A stretch of 64,000 nucleotides of DNA from Lacinutrix venerupis (lineage in GTDB: Bacteria > Bacteroidota > Bacteroidia > Flavobacteriales > Flavobacteriaceae): contig NZ_RCCH01000004.1 in NCBI RefSeq assembly GCF_003663945.1, positions 62,001 through 126,000 on the forward strand, in the 5' to 3' direction. A program made the translations under genes and the position numbers. The notes under the pieces were generated by a model. It did no database searches. It had not been told where the DNA came from and was given only the letters and a program-made list of their open reading frames with translations. Below, piece by piece: positions 46,644 to 54,888 of the stretch (positions are counted from its first letter, which is position 1; every line of letters begins with the position of its first letter).

Positions 46644-48053
46644 ATGAAAAAAATAGCAACACTGGTTTTAGTTTCGGTATTAGGAGGTGCAATTACTCTT
46701 GGAACATATAAAACCTTTCTTGAAGAAGAACAAACAATTGCACAACAAGAAGAAAAAGTTCAACCTTTTTTTCAACCTGTAAATTATACTGCATCAAATA
46801 GTAATTTAGGAGCCATAGAAGGTATTAATTTTACAAATGCAGCAGAAAAAACGTTAGATGCTGTAGTGCATGTAAAAAATATTACTATAACAACTGCGCA
46901 GCCATCTATGCGAGATTTAATGTTAGGTCGTGTACCTCAGCGTAAACAATTAGGTACTGGTAGTGGTGTAATTATTTCTCCAGATGGTTATATTATTACT
47001 AACAACCATGTTATTGATTCTTCTGAAAAACTAAGCGTTACCTTAAACGATAACAGAACTTTAGAAGCGACTATTGTTGGTACAGATCCAAAAACAGATA
47101 TTGCATTATTAAAGGTTGAAAGTGATGAAGCTTTACCTTATACAACTTTTGGTGATAGCGATACTGCTAAAATTGGAGAATGGGTATTAGCTGTTGGTAA
47201 TCCTTTTAATTTAACATCTACGGTAACTGCAGGAATTATAAGTGCTAAATCTAGAGATTTATCTGGAGAAAGTAGTCAATCTTTTATACAAACAGATGCT
47301 GCCGTAAATCCTGGAAATTCTGGAGGAGCACTAGTAAATATTAATGGAGAACTTATTGGTATTAACACTGCTATTACGTCTCAAACAGGTTCTTATATAG
47401 GCTACTCTTTTGCTGTGCCAAGTAATATAGCAAAGAAAGTGGTACAAGATATAATGGAATTTGGTAACGTACAAAATGGTATTTTAGGTGTTCGTGGTGG
47501 CTCTTTAAATAGTAGTGCTGCCGAAAAACTTGGAGTTGGTGAAACAGAAGGTTTTTATGTAGATGATGTAGATGAAGATACTGGTGCAGATGCTGCAGGA
47601 TTAAAAAGTGGAGATATTATTAAAAAGGTTGATAATATTGAAATTAGAAAATTTTCGGACTTAAGAGGTTATTTAGATACTAAAAGACCTAACGATAAAG
47701 TAACAGTATATTATTTACGTAATGGTGTACAACAACAAGCAGAAGTAACTTTATTAAAAAATAACACTTTAACAATACCTAATATTGGTATTATAAAAGA
47801 TGCTAAGCCTAAAGACTTAAGAAAGTATAAGGTTAAAAAAGGCGTTAAAATAACAGCAATTTCTGGAGGATATGCACAATATTTATCTCAAGAAGGTATT
47901 CAAGCTGGAGATATTATAACTAAAGTAAACGGTGTTGAAGTTAACTCGGTTGAAGATGTAAAAGAGATTATAAAAAATAAAGATCCTTATCACCCATTAG
48001 CTATTGAGTTAATTAATTCTAATGGACAAAATTTAAAATACGCATTTAGATAA
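46644..48053 (+). CDS. degP: Do-family serine protease DegP/HtrA
   Basis: A periplasmic chaperone-protease that degrades misfolded envelope proteins. The 469 residues start with a signal or anchor (MKKIATLVLVSVLGGAITLGT), then a trypsin-like domain with the catalytic triad H122 (ITNNHVI), D152 (TDIALLKV) and S226 (NPGNSGGALVN), and two PDZ domains (about 285-370 with SGDIIKKVDN, and about 380-460 with AGDIITKVNG). The Q-linker after the signal (EEEQTIAQQEEKVQ) is typical of this group. It is followed by a terminator. Confidence 0.94.
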   Translation: MKKIATLVLVSVLGGAITLGTYKTFLEEEQTIAQQEEKVQPFFQPVNYTASNSNLGAIEGINFTNAAEKTLDAVVHVKNITITTAQPSMRDLMLGRVPQRKQLGTGSGVIISPDGYIITNNHVIDSSEKLSVTLNDNRTLEATIVGTDPKTDIALLKVESDEALPYTTFGDSDTAKIGEWVLAVGNPFNLTSTVTAGIISAKSRDLSGESSQSFIQTDAAVNPGNSGGALVNINGELIGINTAITSQTGSYIGYSFAVPSNIAKKVVQDIMEFGNVQNGILGVRGGSLNSSAAEKLGVGETEGFYVDDVDEDTGADAAGLKSGDIIKKVDNIEIRKFSDLRGYLDTKRPNDKVTVYYLRNGVQQQAEVTLLKNNTLTIPNIGIIKDAKPKDLRKYKVKKGVKITAISGGYAQYLSQEGIQAGDIITKVNGVEVNSVEDVKEIIKNKDPYHPLAIELINSNGQNLKYAFR

Positions 48054-48075
48054 AATTTAAAATTATAAGATTTTT

Positions 48076-48107
48076 AAAAGCACTTTAGAAAATTCTAAAG
48101 TGCTTTT
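48076..48107 (+). terminator. Intrinsic terminator of degP
   Basis: A 14-base stem (48076-48089 with 48094-48107) around a 4-base loop, with a T-rich tail immediately after. It lies 23 bases past the degP stop. Confidence 0.9.
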
Positions 48108-48149
48108 ATTTTTTTATTTAAAATCCTTTACGAAAACGTTTGAATTCTA

Positions 48150-48157
48150 TACTTTTG
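48150..48157 (+). promoter_or_regulatory. -7 promoter box of the long GAPDH gene
   Basis: TACTTTTG, an exact TAnnTTTG match, 56 bases before the ATG at 48214 and after the degP terminator. No clear TTG lies at the expected -33 position. Confidence 0.42.
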
Positions 48158-48213
48158 CAAAAAAATTCAGTAAAACTGAAATATAAAAAACAACTCACTA
48201 AATACTTAAACGA

Positions 48214-49662
48214 ATGCCAGTTAAAGAAACCTATGAAAACGAACTAGCTTTTCAAGCCGACAGACGTCGTGCTACCGTAGAATTTATTAAAATTGTTAGC
48301 GACCTTTGGTACGACAAATCTATAGAGTTGGTTCTTTTTAGAAACCAATTAATAGATAGAAATGTAAGCCAAATTTTAAACCTTCATGAATATGCAGGTG
48401 AATTTGTGCAAAAACCAATTTCGGTTTTTGACTCTGTGGAAATTGCACAAGCTATTAAGACATTAGATATTCCGCCAGCAAAATTGGATATTGGTAAATT
48501 AACTTACGAGTATCATTTAGAAGAGCAAGAGCATTCAAATGCTATGGCATTTGTTTCTAGCAAATTAAAAAATGCTGATAAAACAGATGATATAACTCCT
48601 AAAGATGTTGTATTATATGGTTTTGGACGTATTGGACGTTTAGTTGCCCGAGAATTAATGACTAGAACTGGTAAAGGTAGCCAATTGCGTTTACGTGCTA
48701 TTGTTACACGTGGTAAAAACGATGCAACTGTATTAGAAAAAAGAGCTTCATTATTACGTAACGATTCTGTTCACGGTGAATTTTCTGGAACTGTTGCTGT
48801 AGATTTAGAAAATGAATCTTTAATTATTAATGGTACTACGGTTAGAATTATTTCAGCAAATCAACCAGAAGACATAGATTATACAAAATACGATATTAAT
48901 AATGCTTTAATTATTGATAACACGGGTGTTTTTAGAGATAAAGAAGCCTTAACACGTTTAAAAAATTCTCCTGGTGCAGACAAGGTTTTACTTACTGCGC
49001 CTGGTAAAGGTATTCCAAATATTGTACACGGTGTAAACCATTTAGAAAATGACCCAGATAGTTTAGATATATTTTCTGCTGCTTCTTGTACTACTAACGC
49101 TATTACTCCTGTTTTAAAGGCTATTGAAGATACTTTTGGTGTAAAAAGCGGACACTTAGAAACAATACACGCTTATACTAACGACCAGAATTTAGTTGAT
49201 AATTTTCATAAAAAATACAGACGTGGTCGTGCTGCAGCATTAAACATGGTTATTACAGAAACTGGTGCTGGTGCTGCTGTTTCTAAAGCATTACCAAGTT
49301 TTGAAGGGAAACTAACTTCTAACGCTATTCGAGTTCCTGTTCCTAACGGATCTTTGGCTATTTTAAATTTAGAATTAAAATCTAAAGCTAGTGTTGATAG
49401 TATGAATGCTACATTAAAAAAATATGCTTTAGAAGGTGATTTAGTAGAACAAATTAAATATGAAATGAGCGACGAGTTAGTTTCTAGTGATATTGTTGGT
49501 TGCTCTGCTCCTTCTATTTATGATAGTAAAGCTACTATTGTAAGAAAAGATGGAAAAAATGCAATACTTTATGTTTGGTATGATAACGAATATGGATACA
49601 GTCATCAAGTTATTCGTTTAGCTAAACATATTGCTAAAGTAAGACGTTTTACTTACTATTAA
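48214..49662 (+). CDS. gap: Glyceraldehyde-3-phosphate dehydrogenase, long form
   Basis: GAPDH oxidises glyceraldehyde-3-phosphate in glycolysis or runs in reverse in gluconeogenesis. The core from about residue 131 has the NAD loop YGFGRIGRLVARELM (135-149), the catalytic Cys292 in SAASCTTNAITPVL, and HAYTNDQNLVDNFHKKYRRGRAA. Compared with ordinary GAPDH (about 335 residues) this protein carries an N-terminal extension of about 130 residues (helical, ending near ADKTDDITPKD) seen in a Bacteroidota subgroup. The first ATG gives the full extension. A terminator follows directly. Confidence 0.93.
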   Translation: MPVKETYENELAFQADRRRATVEFIKIVSDLWYDKSIELVLFRNQLIDRNVSQILNLHEYAGEFVQKPISVFDSVEIAQAIKTLDIPPAKLDIGKLTYEYHLEEQEHSNAMAFVSSKLKNADKTDDITPKDVVLYGFGRIGRLVARELMTRTGKGSQLRLRAIVTRGKNDATVLEKRASLLRNDSVHGEFSGTVAVDLENESLIINGTTVRIISANQPEDIDYTKYDINNALIIDNTGVFRDKEALTRLKNSPGADKVLLTAPGKGIPNIVHGVNHLENDPDSLDIFSAASCTTNAITPVLKAIEDTFGVKSGHLETIHAYTNDQNLVDNFHKKYRRGRAAALNMVITETGAGAAVSKALPSFEGKLTSNAIRVPVPNGSLAILNLELKSKASVDSMNATLKKYALEGDLVEQIKYEMSDELVSSDIVGCSAPSIYDSKATIVRKDGKNAILYVWYDNEYGYSHQVIRLAKHIAKVRRFTYY

Positions 49663-49678
49663 TAGTAGTATTCTTTAT

Positions 49679-49718
49679 AAAAAAAGCTCAGAATTGTATG
49701 TCAATTTTGAGCTTTTTT
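49679..49718. terminator. Bidirectional terminator between gap and the hybrid kinase gene
   Basis: A 15-base stem with one G-T pair around GCTCA / TGAGC, flanked by A and T runs on both sides. It ends the gap transcript on + and the hybrid kinase transcript on -. Confidence 0.88.
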
Positions 49719-49733
49719 ATTTTTAAACCTTAA

Positions 49734-51950
49734 TTAAATATGTTTTAAAATGGTTTCTATAAAAACGACCTCGTCATAAGGTTTTACTATAATATCGCAA
49801 ATTGTTGAGTTTTGTATACTTTCTTTCATTTCTTCAATTTCTACTGCAGTTAAAGCTATTACAGGCACATCTGGATTTATTAACCTAATCGCTTCTGTTG
49901 CTTCTAAGCCATTCATTTCTGGCATGTTAATATCCATTAAAATAAGTTCAACTGTATTATTTTTAACAAATTCTATTGCCTCAAGTCCTCCATTTGCAAC
50001 CAATGGTTTTGCTTTATATTTTTCTAGAATTTTTTTAGTTACTATTCTATTTATTCTATTATCATCTACAACTAAAATTGTTTTATTTCTAATAGAAATT
50101 TTAGATTCTAATAAATTTTCCTTTATAACTTGGGACGTTTCCGTTGCTATATCGTAAGTTATTTTAAAACTAATTTCTGTTCCTTTCCCTTCTTCACTAA
50201 TAAGGTTAATTTTAGATTTATGTATCTCTAAAAGTTTTTTAACAATAGGTAAACCTAAGCCTGTGCCTTGGTATCCTTTTGTTCTATTTTCTACTTGAGC
50301 AAATTCATTAAAAATTACTTCTTGTTTACTTTTTTCTATACCTATACCAGTATCTTTAATGTTAAAATTAATTGTTACATTATCATCTTTTATAGCTTCA
50401 ACACCAACATTTACTGTTATTATACCATTCTCGGTGAATTTACAGGCGTTTCCAATAATATTAATTAGTATCTGAGATAATTTCACATCATCGCCTATTA
50501 AAATATTAGGTATGTCTTCAGAAATTTTAATATTAAAGGTATTCATGTTTTGCACCTTTAAAAACTCAAAAGACTTCATAATACCAATTAAAAGATCTTT
50601 TAGGTTAAAAGCTTTTTTATTTAGCTTATTTTCTTGTTTAGAGTCTAGTTTACTAATTTGTAAAACATCATTTATTAATGATAATAAGTAGTCTGCAGAA
50701 AATTTTAAAGACTTAACATCTTCTCTGTGTTTATCTAAAGTTTTATCATCCATTAAAATGGAAGATAAACCTATAATTCCATATAGTGGAGTTCTAAGTT
50801 CGTGACTTATATTTGAAAAAAACAAACTTTTTGCAATTGCTAATTCTTCGCTTTTTTCTTTAGCTTTTAAATATTTTATATTTCTTTCTTTTAAGTCTTT
50901 AAGTAGCTTTTTTCTTTTAAAATATGAATACAATATAGATAGCATTAAAAGCAATAATCCTACTGTTGCAAAAGATACCCACATTAATTTTGTTTCGTTT
51001 CTATTTGCTTCTTGCTCTATTATTTTATTTTTAAGCTCTTTTCTTTCTATATCTTGTTTGTATTGCTCTATATTAAATTTGGCAGTTACAGTTTCTATAG
51101 CTTTTATTTTATCTGTATTATATTTTTCTTCTTTATATAAATCTACCTTTTGTTGTAGTTTATACGCAGTTTCAAAATCGCCTAATTTAGCACTTGCAAG
51201 AGCATGAAAGCTTGAACTTTTAATTAAACACTCTGTATAATTTATTTTATTAGAAATTTCAATTGCTTTACTTAAGTGTACAATGGCTTCTTTTGGATTA
51301 TTTTTAAGATATTTTAATCTTCCTAATATTAATTCGTATCCAGCGTGATAAGGTTTAGCTCTAAGTACATCTATGTATTTTCCTGTTTCATTAACATAAA
51401 ACTCTGACTTATTACTGTTTTTTTTATCTAAATAAATTTCGGAAATATTATAGTTTAATATGAATAAACGTATTGTGTCTTTAGATTGTTTTGCATGAGG
51501 CAAAACAAACTTAAAAGATGTTAGAGCTTTATCAATTTTACCTTGATAAAAATAAATATTTCCTAAATCGATACTTGCTCCTAAAAAATTTGCTGAGTCT
51601 TTTCTAACTTCTGCTTGTTCTAATTGGTCTTTAATAATTTTAACGGCTGCAATAGTATCATTTAATTGCAAAAAAGTGTTACCTAAAATACTAGAAACTG
51701 TATAAACTGCTGTATTATAATTTATAGGTTTTGCTTTTTCTATAATTGCTTTCCCGTCATCTATAGTCTTAACATAATCTTTAGCATAAAAACTATCACG
51801 CAAATCTCTAATTAACGAATCTATATCTTTTTGCTCTTGAAGGTTATTATTTTTCTCAACTTTTTCTTGTTGAGATTTGCTATTAGATTGTGCGTTAATT
51901 ACAGAACAATGAAGAAATAATGCTAGTATAATTAAAACAGTTTTATTCAA
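49734..51950 (-). CDS. Hybrid sensor histidine kinase with TPR sensor and receiver domain
   Basis: A 738-residue phosphorelay kinase. A signal peptide (1-21) leads to a periplasmic TPR region (about 45-290, for example SIDLGNIYFYQGKIDKALTSF), a coiled-coil stretch and one membrane helix (322-343). Then come HisKA with H383 in FFSNISHELRTPLYGIIGL, the ATPase with N box ILINIIGNACKF, DTGIGI and GTGLGLPIVKKLL, and a receiver domain with D673 in LILMDINMPEMNG and K723. No output domain is present, so a separate Hpt protein or regulator must receive the phosphate. The start is TTG at 51950; there is no upstream ATG and the signal peptide is complete from it. Confidence 0.9.
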   Translation of the reverse strand: MNKTVLIILALFLHCSVINAQSNSKSQQEKVEKNNNLQEQKDIDSLIRDLRDSFYAKDYVKTIDDGKAIIEKAKPINYNTAVYTVSSILGNTFLQLNDTIAAVKIIKDQLEQAEVRKDSANFLGASIDLGNIYFYQGKIDKALTSFKFVLPHAKQSKDTIRLFILNYNISEIYLDKKNSNKSEFYVNETGKYIDVLRAKPYHAGYELILGRLKYLKNNPKEAIVHLSKAIEISNKINYTECLIKSSSFHALASAKLGDFETAYKLQQKVDLYKEEKYNTDKIKAIETVTAKFNIEQYKQDIERKELKNKIIEQEANRNETKLMWVSFATVGLLLLMLSILYSYFKRKKLLKDLKERNIKYLKAKEKSEELAIAKSLFFSNISHELRTPLYGIIGLSSILMDDKTLDKHREDVKSLKFSADYLLSLINDVLQISKLDSKQENKLNKKAFNLKDLLIGIMKSFEFLKVQNMNTFNIKISEDIPNILIGDDVKLSQILINIIGNACKFTENGIITVNVGVEAIKDDNVTINFNIKDTGIGIEKSKQEVIFNEFAQVENRTKGYQGTGLGLPIVKKLLEIHKSKINLISEEGKGTEISFKITYDIATETSQVIKENLLESKISIRNKTILVVDDNRINRIVTKKILEKYKAKPLVANGGLEAIEFVKNNTVELILMDINMPEMNGLEATEAIRLINPDVPVIALTAVEIEEMKESIQNSTICDIIVKPYDEVVFIETILKHI

Positions 51951-52063
51951 GGTTTTTTTAATATAAGTAGGTTATCACTACAATATTAATAAGATAATTT
52001 GTAACTAACTAAAATTTAAGCAAGTAAAACATACAATTAATAGAAACTTAAATATTAATTAAT

Positions 52064-52834
52064 TTAAATTGGACTCTTTTCGCTTAAATATTTCCAATAC
52101 CGTTTAGGTACATGTTGTATATGTAACTTCATATTTTTACGAGATTTAATATTTGTGCTTTTAAAATAGTCTTTCCAGAGTTGTTGAAATTCTAATTCTG
52201 AATCTGTAAAATAGGACGCATTTGTTTTTGTGGGATCGAAACTGTTATTAAAGGACAGTTGTATAGTTTCTAATTTTTCTAAATTATAAAATATCCCATA
52301 ATTACGTTTTAAATCGTAAATCATCCATTTCTGGTCCGCATATCTATTTTTAAAATGTTTGGTGATTAATGGTAATACATTAAAATCTGGCTCAATATTA
52401 GCAAAGTAAATATTATCTTTTGTAAGCTTAAATCTTACAAAGGCTTCCATTCTATGTTTTTCTCTACTTACATTTTTAGATAGCTTTGAAATTTCTAATA
52501 TGTATGGGTTAGAGAAATTAGAAGCTACATTATCTTTACTTTTAAACACATACTTTATTGCCATAAACAATGCGTTTTCTACTGTAGCATTTTCGCTTAG
52601 AAAAGCATAATACATTCTGCTTAATTCTATTGGTTTTATTTTCTTTTTTAAACCTAACCAAACACGATCTGCTTTTTCTTTATCTGTAATTATAGTTTCT
52701 TTCTCTTCAAAAAATGAATCCTGAAAAAATTGAGATTTAACTATATTTACTTTCTCCAATTTTAAATCGAAGCTTACAAAAATACTGGTTAAAAAACCAT
52801 CAAAAGAGCCATCGTAAATTAATGCTGTATACAT
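52064..52834 (-). CDS. DUF4130 / TIGR03915 probable DNA repair protein
   Basis: A 256-residue protein beginning MYTALIYDGSFDGFLTSIFVSFDL, the characteristic start of the TIGR03915 family. I use the ATG at 52834, not the TTG three codons upstream. The middle has EKHRMEAFVRFKLTKDNIYFANIEPDFNVLPLI and DQKWMIYDLKRNYGIFYN, and the C-terminus LQHVPKRYWKYLSE. It starts one base after the radical SAM stop codon, and the pair is conserved in many bacteria. The proposed role, in repair or modification of DNA, is not experimentally shown to my knowledge. Confidence 0.86.
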   Translation of the reverse strand: MYTALIYDGSFDGFLTSIFVSFDLKLEKVNIVKSQFFQDSFFEEKETIITDKEKADRVWLGLKKKIKPIELSRMYYAFLSENATVENALFMAIKYVFKSKDNVASNFSNPYILEISKLSKNVSREKHRMEAFVRFKLTKDNIYFANIEPDFNVLPLITKHFKNRYADQKWMIYDLKRNYGIFYNLEKLETIQLSFNNSFDPTKTNASYFTDSELEFQQLWKDYFKSTNIKSRKNMKLHIQHVPKRYWKYLSEKSPI

Positions 52835-52835
52835 T

Positions 52836-54098
52836 TTAGCCAAACAAGTTTAATTGGTTTGATAAGGTTTTTGTATACTTACTTTTAGAATTTTGTAATA
52901 TTAAACCTTTTATTTTTTGGGCAGTTAAATCTCTTCTTTCATACTCGTTAGAAGCACAAATAATAAAATATTTAGCTCTATTTAAGGCCACACCAATTGC
53001 TTTTAAATGTTCCCAATTTAACTTACCGTAACGCCTAGCATTTATTATTTTATAAACAGATTTCATGCCTAATCCTGGAATTCTGGCAAGCATTCGTTTT
53101 TCTGCTTTATTTACATCTATAGGAAATTCGTGAAGATTACGTAAGGCCCAACCTAGTTTTGGGTCTATATCTAAATCTAAACTTTTATGGTCGTTATTTA
53201 ATATCTCTTCTATATTAAAACCATAGAATCTCAATAACCAATCGGTTTGATACAGTCTATTCTCTCTAAGCATTGGCACTGGTGTTCCTATTTGTGGCAA
53301 TCGATTATCATAACTTATTGGTACATAGCCAGAATAATAAACACGTTTAAGATTGAAGTTTTTATAAAAATAATTAGAGGTGTACATTATCTCCATATCA
53401 TTTTCACCACTTGCACCAACAATCATTTGTGTACTTTGTCCTGCTGGTGCATATTTTGGAGTACTTTTTATTATTTTCTTTTCAGATTTATATTGAATTA
53501 TTTCATTTTTTACCTTTTTCATTGGTTTTAAAAAATCGGCTCTATTTTTATCTGGAGCTAATAATTTTAAACCTTTTTCTGTAGGAATTTCAATATTTAC
53601 ACTTAATCTATCTGCATATAAACCAGCTTCACGCATAAGCTCATCACTAGCACCTGGTATAGATTTTAAATGTATGTAGCCATTAAAATTTTCTTCTAAT
53701 CTTAATTTTTTAGCAACTGCAACTAAACGCTCCATAGTATAATCGGCGTTTTTAAATATACCCGAGCTTAAAAATAAGCCTTCAATGTAATTACGCCTAT
53801 AAAAATTTATAGTTAAATCTACTACTTCCTGAACCTTGAACGCTGCACGTTTTATATCGTTACTTTTTCTGGTAACACAATATGCACAATCAAAAATACA
53901 ATGGTTGGTTAATAATATTTTTAAGAGTGAAACACATCTTCCATCTTCGGTATATGTATGGCAAATTCCAGATGCAGATGCATCTCCTAAACCTTTATTT
54001 TTGTTAGTTCTATTGCTTCCGCTAGAAGAGCAGGACACATCGTATTTAGCGGCATCTGCAAGGATATTAAGTTTTTCTTGTACACGTTCAAAAGACAT
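52836..54098 (-). CDS. Radical SAM protein, putative DNA repair/modification (TIGR03916)
   Basis: A 420-residue radical SAM enzyme. The cluster motif is CIFDCAYC with C67, C71 and C74 (C-x3-C-x2-C). The N-terminus has ADAAKYDVSCSSSGSNR, typical of this family, and the C-terminal part ends in a helix-hairpin-helix region, LARIPGLGMKSVYKIINARRYG, which suggests direct DNA binding. It would use SAM to start radical chemistry on a DNA base or sugar, like spore photoproduct lyase. Its stop is 1 base before the DUF4130 gene starts; the pair is cotranscribed. Confidence 0.88.
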   Translation of the reverse strand: MSFERVQEKLNILADAAKYDVSCSSSGSNRTNKNKGLGDASASGICHTYTEDGRCVSLLKILLTNHCIFDCAYCVTRKSNDIKRAAFKVQEVVDLTINFYRRNYIEGLFLSSGIFKNADYTMERLVAVAKKLRLEENFNGYIHLKSIPGASDELMREAGLYADRLSVNIEIPTEKGLKLLAPDKNRADFLKPMKKVKNEIIQYKSEKKIIKSTPKYAPAGQSTQMIVGASGENDMEIMYTSNYFYKNFNLKRVYYSGYVPISYDNRLPQIGTPVPMLRENRLYQTDWLLRFYGFNIEEILNNDHKSLDLDIDPKLGWALRNLHEFPIDVNKAEKRMLARIPGLGMKSVYKIINARRYGKLNWEHLKAIGVALNRAKYFIICASNEYERRDLTAQKIKGLILQNSKSKYTKTLSNQLNLFG

Positions 54099-54311
54099 AA
54101 ATAATTTTGATTTTTAACCTTTTAAAATTAATAAGTAGCGACTTAAAATTTTAATGATTTTGAAATTATTATTAACACATTTGAAACCGATTTTATTTAA
54201 ATTTAATAAGAATGTTAAAATTACTTTCATATTAAGTTAAATCATTTTTTAATTGGATTATAAATTATAATTTAAAGGAAAGACAAAATTTTACAAACCA
54301 TATTTATTTTA

Positions 54312-54887
54312 ATGACAAATAACACATACCCAAAATCCACGATTCCTGAATCTATAAAAAATGAAGTTATAATTGCTATGGATTATTATCCAGAGTTACA
54401 AAATACTCCTATAAATTTTGAATTTAAAAAGAATATAAAGAAGTCTACCATGCAAGCACAACCTTCTTTTGCTAGTTTTTTTAAATCTAAAGGTCACCGT
54501 TCTTACAATATTTACATTAGTGAAACAGTAAAAATTTCTGGAGAAACCTATTTTACCAAAAACATGCCTAAAGATGTTTTAATTGGTTGGATTGGTCATG
54601 AATTAGGACACATAATGGATTATAGAAATAGAAGTAATTTAAATTTGATTTGGTTTGGTATAAAGTATTTATTATCTGATAAACACATAGTTGAAGCCGA
54701 ACGCTCTGCCGATACTTTTGCCATAAAATCTGGTATGGAAAAGTACATTTTAAAAACAAAGGACTTTATTTTAAATCAAGCTAATATTGATGAAAAATAT
54801 ATTGCCCGAATTAAAAAGTATTATTTATCTCCAGAAGAGATTATGGAAATAATTAACCAAAGAGATTTAGAACTTTCTAAGTCTTAA
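54312..54887 (+). CDS. HExxH metallopeptidase-like protein
   Basis: A 191-residue protein with a gluzincin-type zinc site: HELGH (H96, E97, H100) in a helix, and an EAERSAD segment (130-134) downstream in which Glu130 could be the third ligand. TYPKSTIPESIK at the N-terminus has no signal peptide, so it is probably cytoplasmic. The amphipathic start and the FGIKYL stretch are consistent with membrane association. No known family is certain; M48-like proteases or ImmA-like proteins are relatives to test. It ends 1 base from the convergent GH3 gene and is preceded by 213 bases with no identifiable feature. Confidence 0.68.
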   Translation: MTNNTYPKSTIPESIKNEVIIAMDYYPELQNTPINFEFKKNIKKSTMQAQPSFASFFKSKGHRSYNIYISETVKISGETYFTKNMPKDVLIGWIGHELGHIMDYRNRSNLNLIWFGIKYLLSDKHIVEAERSADTFAIKSGMEKYILKTKDFILNQANIDEKYIARIKKYYLSPEEIMEIINQRDLELSKS

Positions 54888-54888
54888 A

